The notes under the pieces were generated by a model. The model made no database searches. It saw nothing but the letters and a program-made list of their open reading frames with translations, and was not told where the DNA came from. A program made the position numbers and the translations under genes. From Thermofilaceae archaeon (GTDB lineage Archaea; Thermoproteota; Thermoprotei; Thermofilales; Thermofilaceae): 14,269 nucleotides of DNA. The stretch's first letter is position 1; the number at the start of each line of letters is the position of its first letter. The stretch covers positions 1 to 14,269 of the forward strand of contig JALURH010000077.1 of NCBI GenBank assembly GCA_027017025.1, given 5' to 3'. Below, one piece after another: positions 6,483 through 13,474 of this stretch.

Positions 6483-7720
6483 TGAGGCTTAATCTAAAGG
6501 AGTATTATTTAAGACCTCTAGTATCGAAAGAGGTAACAGATTTTTTAAAAGGTAGATGGGCTGCAATACATCTAGAGCGTAAACTTAGGGATGGTAGGAA
6601 TATTCTTCTCAGGTATCTAAGGGGAAAACCATTAACAATAAGCTCTGAAGACGAGTTTAGGAGAGTATTAATTAAAATAATAAGGCAGAAGCCTCGTACA
6701 TTCTATGGGTCCGCCAGCATATATAGGAAGCTTGAAACACGTGAAGACGCGTTAAACTACGAGTACAACGTTGTTGCCCGTACACCAACATGGGATATAG
6801 ATTCCAAACCAGAGTGGTGGAAGACAACAATTATAGTTGCACAAACAATAGTTGATGAGCTCGAGAAGGAGGGGGTATACGAGAGCGTATGGGTGAAGTG
6901 GAGTGGACGTGGGATACACGTACATATACATGAGAACGCTATAAGCCAAGAAATATATGTGAGATATCACCCTGTGAACATATCATATTCTATAGTTGGC
7001 TACATAATCTCGAAGATAAGGAGGAAGATACATGACATAAACATTAGGTACGGGACAGAAATAAAGGTTGAGAACCTCATGGATCCCCAAAGAGTATTTA
7101 CAGCCCCAATGAGCCTACATAGAACACTATTAGCAACATGTATAGCTATGAAACCACAGGACCTGGAAAACTTCGATCCATCGTGGACAGACCTAGATAA
7201 CCCTATACATAACGTAGACTGGAGGAAACATATAGTTGGTGAGGCAGATCAACTAGCAAAGAAGGCTTTAACAACTACAGGTGGTTATCCACAACATTTT
7301 CTAGGGGGGAGGAGAAAGAAGACTTGGCGTGTAGAGAGACTGCCCTTAGTTTATCAGCCCCCCGTAGTTGAGGAAGGGTTACCTCTATTAAAAAGATTGA
7401 GGCTCGTTAAGCATCCTGGATTGAGGGTTAAGCTTAGTAAGGGGCCTGAAGCAGCATGGCTATATCTCGAAAACCTCCTTAGTCTATATGCACTAGGATT
7501 AATTTCCAGGGAAAAAGCTATTCTCCATCTCAGAGCACTGGAGGAGAGCATAAGGTTACAAAACTATAGTAGGGAGAGGAAAGAAGCTCTATTTAAGGCG
7601 TGTGAAGAGGCTATTAGAGCTGTAAAGAAGCATAATTCAACATCTCTTGAAAGAATACTTCTTAGTAATGGACCCCCGAAGGAGGAAACAAAGATAACCG
7701 ACTATATTGATTTCCCTTAA
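6482..7720 (+). CDS. Archaeo-eukaryotic primase superfamily protein (PriS-like)
   Basis: The 412-residue product carries the three catalytic motifs of the AEP fold. Motif I is TPTWDIDSKP with Asp105/Asp107 (metal-binding DxD). Motif II is VKWSGRGIHVHIH with Ser141 and His146 (SGxGxH). Motif III is DPQRVFTAPMSLHRTLLAT with Asp201, Arg204 and SLHR 211-214. In AEP enzymes these residues bind two metals and the incoming nucleotide. Only two cysteines are present (220, 373), so the zinc knuckle of replicative PriS is absent. The C-terminal third (about 290-412) is helical and not shared with PriS as far as I can tell. The ATG overlaps the stop of the upstream membrane protein by 1 nt. It could be a divergent PriS, a repair primase-polymerase or a specialised paralogue; a priming or DNA/RNA polymerase activity is inference from intact motifs. 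Confidence 0.78.
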   Translation: MRLNLKEYYLRPLVSKEVTDFLKGRWAAIHLERKLRDGRNILLRYLRGKPLTISSEDEFRRVLIKIIRQKPRTFYGSASIYRKLETREDALNYEYNVVARTPTWDIDSKPEWWKTTIIVAQTIVDELEKEGVYESVWVKWSGRGIHVHIHENAISQEIYVRYHPVNISYSIVGYIISKIRRKIHDINIRYGTEIKVENLMDPQRVFTAPMSLHRTLLATCIAMKPQDLENFDPSWTDLDNPIHNVDWRKHIVGEADQLAKKALTTTGGYPQHFLGGRRKKTWRVERLPLVYQPPVVEEGLPLLKRLRLVKHPGLRVKLSKGPEAAWLYLENLLSLYALGLISREKAILHLRALEESIRLQNYSRERKEALFKACEEAIRAVKKHNSTSLERILLSNGPPKEETKITDYIDFP

Positions 7721-7762
7721 ACCGCTTCTCCGAGGATTCTACTGAGGTAGCTAAGTTGTAGC

Positions 7763-7793
7763 TAGCCTATACTGTGCTCCCCGTCCTAGGCTA
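7763..7793. repeat. Inverted repeat after the primase-like gene
   Basis: TAGCCTA (7763-7769) and TAGGCTA (7787-7793) are perfect 7-bp arms around a 17-nt GC-richer loop, starting about 43 nt after the primase-like stop codon. It could fold in the 3' untranslated end of that operon's mRNA. No T-run follows it. Confidence 0.35.
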
Positions 7794-7810
7794 ACTCTAG
7801 AGCACTATTA

Positions 7811-7853
7811 ACAATACGTATCGACAATACGTTTAGTTAAAATCTATATAAGG
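7811..7853 (+). promoter_or_regulatory. Promoter of the DUF3160 gene with direct repeats upstream of the TATA box
   Basis: CTATATAAGG (7844-7853) is a strong TATA box centred about 24 nt before ATG 7872, which fits a leaderless mRNA. Just upstream the 9-mer ACAATACGT occurs twice (7811-7819 and 7824-7832, 13-bp period), and CGTAT/ATACG also forms an inverted pair. These are candidate activator or repressor sites. Confidence 0.5.
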
Positions 7854-7871
7854 AAACTTCTACTGGTGACT

Positions 7872-10004
7872 ATGAAAAATTTAGAGATCCTGGTAGTTGC
7901 CTCCATACTAGCCCTAATACTTATTCTATCCATACATACAGTATTTATACCACCTATGCGGGAACGAGAGAAACCAATGGAAAAGCAACCACCTAGTCCA
8001 CCAGTAACTCAGCTAACTACATCCAGCATCTATGGTTACAGCATCTTTACCTACAATGGTAGCGAGAGAATAGTCGCTGAAGTACATGCACCCACGTATT
8101 CTCTTCCTCTAGACCCGGGTAGTATAGAGAATATTGAATTATTTGTGATCAGTAGAGAGGCTTTAGAGAAACTATTGAAGAATGGCTTCGTAGTTATACC
8201 TGGGGAGGAAATAGATATTGCAGAATACTACAAGGATGCTATTAACTCAGGGTACCCAGTATTTATAACTACAGACTCAGTTCTCTTCATATATCATGCT
8301 TTCTTCGAAACAGTACTGATGGAACTAGAGGAGAAACAGTTTATACCTAGGCTCAAGAAACTCCTCTTAGGATTAGTGAGGGAGGCAGAGAAGATATATG
8401 GTGAATTATCTGAGGGAACACTAGCTAAGGAGGCGACTAGACTAGACATAGCTTATCTATCAGTTGCCTTAAAGCTTATAGAACCCGGATATAATACTCC
8501 AAGCTACATCCAGGAACTAGTTGAGAAAGAGCTAGAGTTAATAGAGTCAGCCTCCAGCTCTCAAGCGCCGAGTCCCATATTTGGCTACAAAGAGGACTAT
8601 ACTCAGTATAAGCCGCGGGGACACTACACAGAGAGCGATGAACTCAGAAGATACTTTAGGTGTATGATGTGGCTAGGTAGAATGAGGTTTGAAGTGCAAG
8701 ACCCGGAGAATCCCGAGTTATCAGAGATCCAGACAGCACAGGCACTCATACTCACATACCTAATAGCAGCTACGGAGATAGATGGTGTTAAAGCTATAAA
8801 CCTCTGGGAAGAAATATACTTGCCAATATCCTTCATAGTCGGGAAATCCGATGATCTAACATTCTACGACTATATCAGAGTTATGGGGAAAGTATATGGT
8901 GACTTCACACCAGGGCAGGTAGATGATAGAAACCTGCTAGAGAAGTTCATGGAGGAGATAGTAGAACTCGATAAGAGTAGAATAATATCATCACCTATAT
9001 TCCCATACGAGAAGCCGAGGCTAACTGGCCTAAGATTCATGGGTCAGAGATTCATACTAGACGGCTATATCCACCAGCAACTCTGTTACCCAAATCTACC
9101 TACACGTACCCAGGTTAGAGGACTAGACATAATGGCTGTTATGGACTCAGATAGAGCAATGGAGCACCTTAAAGACGAGCTCCAGAAATACGAAGGATTA
9201 GGGGAGAAAATTCTTAAACTTAGGGCAGAGTTATCGAAACTTGAAACAAGGAACTGGACAGAAACACTCTACATGGGTTGGCTCTACACAATAAAAGCTC
9301 TACTAACAAAACCTGGGCAAGGCTACCCAGCATTTATGCAGACAAACGCATGGCTAGATAAAAGCCTGAATACAGCCCTGGCTAGCTGGGCCCAGCTAAG
9401 ACACGATACAATACTCTACGCTAAACAGCCCTATGCAGTGCTCACCGCTGTCCCCCAAAAGCCCCCGCATCCAGGCTATGTTGAACCAAACCCACTACTA
9501 TATTCCCGGCTCAGGAACCTAGTTGAAGCAACAAAAAATGGGCTAGAGAAACTAGGTCTACTCGACGAGAATATGAGGGATAGGCTAGGTCTGTTCTCCA
9601 GCATACTTAATAAACTGGTAGATATATCTGAGAAAGAACTCAAAGGCACTCCACTAAGCGGAGAAGACCAGGCACTTATAGAACAATACGGTTTCCTCCT
9701 AGAGAAACTGCTTACGGTCACCGAAAAGAGAGTAAAGGATCCGAGAATAATAGCAGACGTATTCACAGACCCAAATACAGGTACAGTCCTAGAGGTAGGT
9801 ACAGGGTACTTCGACCGCATAATAGTAGTATATAAAACCCTGGATGGAAAACTCTACGCCTCAACAGGCCTAACCATGAGCTACTATGAGTTCTACTGGC
9901 CACAAAACAATAGGCTAACAGACGAGGAGTGGAGACAAATGCTAGAAGCAAGTAAACAACCCGAACAGCTAGAATGGATCTACAACTTCAAGAGCAAAGA
10001 ATAA
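7872..10004 (+). CDS. DUF3160 family protein, N-terminally membrane-anchored, extracellular
   Basis: The 710-residue protein starts at ATG 7872; an in-frame GTG at 7866 is more likely part of a GGTG Shine-Dalgarno or untranslated. One hydrophobic helix (about 5-25, LVVASILALILILSI) and a Pro/Glu/Lys-rich linker (about 30-50) precede a large outward-facing domain. Family landmarks of DUF3160 are visible: GYPVFITTDSVLFIYHAFF near 127-145, LRFMGQRFILDGYIHQQL near 387-404, and the helix DKSLNTALASWAQLRHDTIL near 496-515. The C-terminus reads GKLYASTGLTMSYYEFYWP and RLTDEEWRQML. The function of the family is unknown; members are usually secreted or lipoproteins in bacteria and archaea. Here a transmembrane anchor replaces a lipobox. 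It is a single-gene transcription unit with its own promoter, convergent with EF-2. Confidence 0.85.
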   Translation: MKNLEILVVASILALILILSIHTVFIPPMREREKPMEKQPPSPPVTQLTTSSIYGYSIFTYNGSERIVAEVHAPTYSLPLDPGSIENIELFVISREALEKLLKNGFVVIPGEEIDIAEYYKDAINSGYPVFITTDSVLFIYHAFFETVLMELEEKQFIPRLKKLLLGLVREAEKIYGELSEGTLAKEATRLDIAYLSVALKLIEPGYNTPSYIQELVEKELELIESASSSQAPSPIFGYKEDYTQYKPRGHYTESDELRRYFRCMMWLGRMRFEVQDPENPELSEIQTAQALILTYLIAATEIDGVKAINLWEEIYLPISFIVGKSDDLTFYDYIRVMGKVYGDFTPGQVDDRNLLEKFMEEIVELDKSRIISSPIFPYEKPRLTGLRFMGQRFILDGYIHQQLCYPNLPTRTQVRGLDIMAVMDSDRAMEHLKDELQKYEGLGEKILKLRAELSKLETRNWTETLYMGWLYTIKALLTKPGQGYPAFMQTNAWLDKSLNTALASWAQLRHDTILYAKQPYAVLTAVPQKPPHPGYVEPNPLLYSRLRNLVEATKNGLEKLGLLDENMRDRLGLFSSILNKLVDISEKELKGTPLSGEDQALIEQYGFLLEKLLTVTEKRVKDPRIIADVFTDPNTGTVLEVGTGYFDRIIVVYKTLDGKLYASTGLTMSYYEFYWPQNNRLTDEEWRQMLEASKQPEQLEWIYNFKSKE

Positions 10005-10149
10005 CAGTATCAAGAACCCCTCTTCAATCCCCCTAAGCATCAATAACCAATATAAACCTAGAACTAGCTAGCCAAGAATGGAATAATTGCTTTACTAGGA
10101 AATGTCACACTAGACTACGGCCCAGCAACAACATAAAAAGGTATGAGTC
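10005..10149. other. Intergenic region between convergent genes
   Basis: There are 145 bases between the DUF3160 and EF-2 stop codons. I see no RNA gene or convincing small ORF. An A5/T5 run at 10135-10139 may end the EF-2 transcript. Confidence 0.5.
10135..10139 (-). terminator. Possible T-run terminator of EF-2
   Basis: On the minus strand CTTTTTATG follows the EF-2 TAG by about 10 nt. Archaeal RNA polymerase terminates at short U-tracts on the non-template strand, so this is a plausible but weak terminator. Confidence 0.3.
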
Positions 10150-12354
10150 CTAGAACCCCACGTAGTCAGATATCCTAGGCAACCTACGTGGAAGACCCTT
10201 CTTCTCCCTAATCTGCATAACCAGGCCCTCAAGCATCGACGAAGGCACAGGAGCCCAACGACTAAACTCGTACGCCCAGAAAGCCCTCCCCTGCGTAGCT
10301 TCACGCAACTCATCTGCAATATTAAAGCTCTCGCTAACAGGAATCTCCCCAAACACACGCATAAGCAACCCCTTCTCCTCCATACCAAGCACCTTACCCC
10401 GATGCCTAGTAATAACACTAAGCACACCACTAAGCTGTGCAGGAGGAACCTTAACATCAATCTTAAGAATAGGCTCAAGCAACGTAGGCTGAGCAGTAAG
10501 GAAACTAGCGAAAATAGCGTTCTTCGTAGCAGGCATAATCTGCGCAGGCCCACGATGAGCTGGGTCCTCGTGTAGAATACAATCCTTTAGAACTACCTTC
10601 ACGCCCCTAACCGGCTCCTGCGCTAGGGGGCCCGCCTCCATAGCCCACCTAAATCCCTGTATTATCGTGTCCCTTACTTCGCGGAGATGCTGTACACCTA
10701 CGGTTAGGTTAACTATGACGTTTAGGTTCTCGTCTATATCCCAGATATTCCTCGCTTCGTCGGTTTCCCAGCCAGCCTGCTCCCTGAGTATTTTAGCTCG
10801 TTCACGCCAATCCTGGTCCGGGTAGACCTTACCTTCCTGCATTAGGCTCAGAGTTTTCTCATCTAGCGGCTCAACATATATGTAGAGCTTGTTGTGCTTA
10901 TTCGGCGACTTGCCCTCAAATGTTTCGCCTAGTTTGCGGACAGTCTCCCTATATCTAACGACGGGTGGGCTCGTAACAACCTGTATACCGGTGCGTTGCC
11001 CAAGCTCCCAGAGAGTAATCTCTAGGTGGAGCGTGCCTACACCACTAAGCAGGTACTCACCGGTCTCCTCATTAATGTATACACGTAGCGTCGGGTCCTC
11101 TATAGCCAGTTTGCGGAGCGCGTCGACAAGCTTAGGTAGGTCACTACTCTTCTTCGGCTCAACAGCGATTGTCACAACAGGTTCGCTGATATACGCCATA
11201 CGCTCGAAAGGCACCATAGAGTCCTTATACCCCACCTCCACCGCAGTTTCGCCCGCACGCGCCCTATCTAAGCCCAGCAACGCAACAATATTCCCAGCAC
11301 TTATCTCGTCAGCCTTCTCCCTATACGGACCCATATATAACCCAACCTGAAGTACGCGCTGAGCAGCCTTAGCATTAAGTAGGTAAACCTCCTCCCCAGT
11401 CCTAATAGTGCCACTAAACACGCGGCCAGTAACAACGTGCCCAGCATGAGGATCAATATTCACCTTACTAATAGCTACAACCGTAGGCCCCTCAGGGTCA
11501 CACTCAAGCATAGCCTTACCAATCTCGCTATTCAAGTCCCCCCTCCACAGCCTCGGTATACGGTAGCGCTGAGCCTCCCTCGGGTTAGGAACGTGTTCAA
11601 CAACCATATCCAGCAACGCCACATAGAGCGGAAACTCCTTAGCAAGCTCCTCCCAGTAACCCTTCTGGTAGGCATCAACAATATAGTCGAACTTAACACC
11701 CTTCTCTACCGCAATCGGGATAGTAAGACCCCACTTATGCAGAGCACTGCCAAAAGCAACCTGACCCCGCTTAAAATCAACCTTCCACCTAGCCGCAAAC
11801 CCCCGGTCAGCATACAACTCAATCAAACCATTAAACTCCCTAACAATCTCAACAAAACGCTGCTGAATCTCCCTAGGACTAAGCCTAAGCTCACGGATAA
11901 GGCGGTCAACCTTATTAATATAGAGCAGAGGACGAACATACTCCCCAAGAGCCTGCCTAACAACAGTCTCAGTCTGAGTCATAACACCCTCAACAGCATC
12001 AACAACAACAACCCCACCATCCATCATACGCAAACTCCTAGTCACATGCCCCGTAAAATCAACATGCCCAGGCGTATCCACCAAATTAATAACATAGGGC
12101 TTACCACGCCACTCATGGTAGAGGCTAATATTAGCCGCCTTAACAGTCATCTGCCTAAGCTGCTCAATCTCCACATAGTCCAGCGCAAGCGCCTTACCAG
12201 CCACCTTAGGGCTCAGCATCCCAGCGCCCATCAACAAGGAATCACTCGTCGTCGTCTTACCGTGGTCAACATGGGCTAAAGTACCTATGTTGCGGACTTG
12301 TTCGATGTTGTGCATGATTTTGAGGATGTCTGTTACTTGTTTGAACCGTACCAT
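10150..12354 (-). CDS. fusA: Translation elongation factor 2 (aEF-2)
   Basis: The 734-residue protein is full length for archaeal EF-2, the GTPase that drives ribosome translocation. The GTP-binding motifs are intact: G1 AHVDHGKTT (27-35), switch I QMTVKAAN, G3 DTPGH (93-97), G4 NKVD (147-150) and G5 GSALHKWG (from 202). The domain-IV tip has LHEDPAHRGPAQIMPA with His600, the residue converted to diphthamide in archaea and eukaryotes. The C-terminus RRLPRISDYVGF is typical. The start at ATG 12354 is supported by GGTG 6 nt upstream (12364-12361) and a TATA box at 12398-12390. The gene stands alone rather than in a str operon. The first kilobase of the coding strand is unusually G+T-rich (third positions), opposite to the genes upstream of it; see findings. 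Confidence 0.97.
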   Translation of the reverse strand: MVRFKQVTDILKIMHNIEQVRNIGTLAHVDHGKTTTSDSLLMGAGMLSPKVAGKALALDYVEIEQLRQMTVKAANISLYHEWRGKPYVINLVDTPGHVDFTGHVTRSLRMMDGGVVVVDAVEGVMTQTETVVRQALGEYVRPLLYINKVDRLIRELRLSPREIQQRFVEIVREFNGLIELYADRGFAARWKVDFKRGQVAFGSALHKWGLTIPIAVEKGVKFDYIVDAYQKGYWEELAKEFPLYVALLDMVVEHVPNPREAQRYRIPRLWRGDLNSEIGKAMLECDPEGPTVVAISKVNIDPHAGHVVTGRVFSGTIRTGEEVYLLNAKAAQRVLQVGLYMGPYREKADEISAGNIVALLGLDRARAGETAVEVGYKDSMVPFERMAYISEPVVTIAVEPKKSSDLPKLVDALRKLAIEDPTLRVYINEETGEYLLSGVGTLHLEITLWELGQRTGIQVVTSPPVVRYRETVRKLGETFEGKSPNKHNKLYIYVEPLDEKTLSLMQEGKVYPDQDWRERAKILREQAGWETDEARNIWDIDENLNVIVNLTVGVQHLREVRDTIIQGFRWAMEAGPLAQEPVRGVKVVLKDCILHEDPAHRGPAQIMPATKNAIFASFLTAQPTLLEPILKIDVKVPPAQLSGVLSVITRHRGKVLGMEEKGLLMRVFGEIPVSESFNIADELREATQGRAFWAYEFSRWAPVPSSMLEGLVMQIREKKGLPRRLPRISDYVGF

Positions 12355-12360
12355 TTTCTA

Positions 12361-12400
12361 CACCTTTGTCATGGTTGTTTTGTTTTGTTGTTATATAGTT
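12361..12400 (-). promoter_or_regulatory. EF-2 promoter and ribosome binding site
   Basis: On the minus strand, a purine-rich BRE-like GAGGAAAAA is followed by CTATATAAC (12398-12390). A transcription start is predicted near 12368, giving a leader of about 14 nt. That leader carries GGTG 6 nt before the ATG. This is a canonical strong archaeal promoter. Confidence 0.6.
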
Positions 12401-12536
12401 TTTCCTCGCTCTGTTAGCTGTGGCTGTGTTTTCCTGGTTGGGGGTTTCTGGTGTGGGTTTTGTGTGGGGGTTGTTTCTGCTGTGTTGGTTGTTTGTGTGG
12501 TTGGTGTCTATTGGTTTGGGGTTTGTTGGTGGTTTG
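12401..12536. other. Extreme G+T-rich intergenic stretch
   Basis: Between the EF-2 promoter and the first paralogue stop, the plus strand is almost devoid of A and C. At 12421-12480 there is no A and only six C in 60 bases; at 12481-12540 there are two A and two C. G-runs occur at 12440-12444, 12455-12457 and 12466-12470. No conserved ORF is evident on the plus strand; the translated plus-strand frame is Val/Cys/Gly/Trp/Phe-rich, as expected by chance from G+T DNA. Confidence 0.7.
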
Positions 12537-12593
12537 TTACCATAGTGCTATTGTCCAGGGTCCGATTGTGTGTTTCCGGGTTTTGCAGGGGTT
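12537..12593 (-). repeat. 3'-end repeat, copy 1 (57 bp, pairs with 13418-13474)
   Basis: The last 19 codons including the stop match the equivalent block of the neighbouring paralogue at 45 of 57 bases. They encode NPCKTRKHTIGPWTIALW. Identity here is clearly higher than over the rest of the two genes, showing either strong selection on this C-terminus or local gene conversion. Confidence 0.8.
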
Positions 12594-13304
12594 TTGTGGG
12601 GGTGTTTTGTAGTGTTTTGCTAGTGTTTGCTGTATTCTGGGTGTGTCTTGTAGTGCTTGTTTTGTCTTGTTTGTGGCTTGGTTTGGTGTGAGGTTTGTGG
12701 TGTCTATTACGGTGTAGATGCATATGGGTTCTAGGGTGTTCCATGTCCATAGTGCTGTGTTTGGTGTGGTTGCTTTCTGTGTGGCTTGGATTCCGGCTGT
12801 GATTGCTTTGTGGAGTCTTGGTGCTAGTTTTTGTATGTGTTTTGCTTTGACTGGTGTTATTGGTGCTAGCGTGTTGTTGTTTAGCCATGTTTGTCTTAGG
12901 CGTTGTATGTACAATTGGGCTGTGCCTTGAGGGTCGTATACTTGTTTCCACTTCTGGTATTCTTGGAGTAGTGCTGTGTATGTTTCTTGTAGGCAGGCGT
13001 GTGTTATGAGGATTAGTGGCTTGTCTGGTCCGAGGGGTGTTTTGTCTATGAGTATGTAGTGTATGGCTGCGTTGTGTCTGGGTGGGTAGAGTTTTTTCTG
13101 GCATAGTTGCTGGTAGTCTGGGGTGATGTAGATTTCGAAGTAGTCTTCTCTTAGCTGGTGGATCTCTGCCTTGGCGAATCCATAGATGTATGTTTGTCCT
13201 CTCCACTTGTCTCTGGTTTTGGGGAAATTGTTGATTTGGTTTATTATTTGGGTTATTTTTTCGGTGGCTCTAAGGATCTTGTTTATATGATGTTTGGTGA
13301 TCAT
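12537..13304 (-). CDS. Unrecognised cysteine-conserved protein, paralogue 1
   Basis: The 255-residue protein is of no family I know. It has no signal peptide or membrane helix. It is rich in Thr, Gln, Asn, Pro, Lys and Ala, increasingly toward the C-terminus. Its partner at 13418-14179 aligns along nearly the full length. Shared points are YG(F/Y) near 41, EIYIT/QIYIT, LCQxxLYP with Cys68, TPLG at 89-92, Cys104, LQEY, TLAPITPxK, LHKAITAGIQATQ, ICI with Cys195, and the ending NPCKTRxHxIGPWTIAxW with Cys240. These four cysteines are the only ones in either protein. ATG 13304 is the first start in the frame, with AAGGAG about 12 nt upstream. A weak TATA-like GATAAAAG lies at 13374-13367. Coding-strand A+C is about 63-90%. 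Its conserved cysteines and aligned indel structure argue for a real gene. Confidence 0.75.
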   Translation of the reverse strand: MITKHHINKILRATEKITQIINQINNFPKTRDKWRGQTYIYGFAKAEIHQLREDYFEIYITPDYQQLCQKKLYPPRHNAAIHYILIDKTPLGPDKPLILITHACLQETYTALLQEYQKWKQVYDPQGTAQLYIQRLRQTWLNNNTLAPITPVKAKHIQKLAPRLHKAITAGIQATQKATTPNTALWTWNTLEPICIYTVIDTTNLTPNQATNKTKQALQDTPRIQQTLAKHYKTPPQNPCKTRKHTIGPWTIALW

Positions 13305-13417
13305 ATTTTTCGCCAGCTCCTTATTGGGCTTGGCTGTGTGGTCTTTGGGGATTGTATCTCCCTTCTTTTATCGATAGTGGCTATGGGTGTTGTTTTGTTG
13401 GCTCTTTTCTGCCTAGG
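13305..13417. other. Intergenic region between the two paralogues
   Basis: There are 113 bases here. On the minus strand it holds a possible TATA-like GATAAAAG (13374-13367) and an AAGGAG about 12 nt before the paralogue-1 ATG, so paralogue 1 may have its own promoter in addition to read-through from paralogue 2. Confidence 0.35.
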
Positions 13418-13474
13418 CTACCATGTTGCTATTGTCCATGGTCCTATGTGGTGGTGGCGTGTTTTGCAGGGGTT
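13418..13474 (-). repeat. 3'-end repeat, copy 2 (57 bp)
   Basis: This is the counterpart of 12537-12593 and encodes NPCKTRHHHIGPWTIATW plus the stop. The 12 differences are concentrated in the codons for the residues between CKTR and IGPW and in the penultimate residue. Confidence 0.8.

Noticed and set aside
11437..12279. 280-residue plus-strand ORF antisense to EF-2
   Set aside because: EF-2 is certain on the other strand. The long antisense frame is Asn/Leu/Thr/Pro-rich because the plus strand is A+C-rich here.
12287..12691. Plus-strand ORF of 134 residues upstream of EF-2
   Set aside because: The Val/Cys/Phe/Gly/Trp-rich product arises from stop-poor G+T-rich DNA, overlaps the EF-2 start and promoter, and has no promoter of its own.
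12508..13206. 232-residue minus-strand ORF in another frame over paralogue 1
   Set aside because: A+C-rich DNA lacks TGA/TAG, so alternate frames stay open. This frame is Thr/His/Arg/Asn low-complexity and lacks the paralogue's conserved cysteines.
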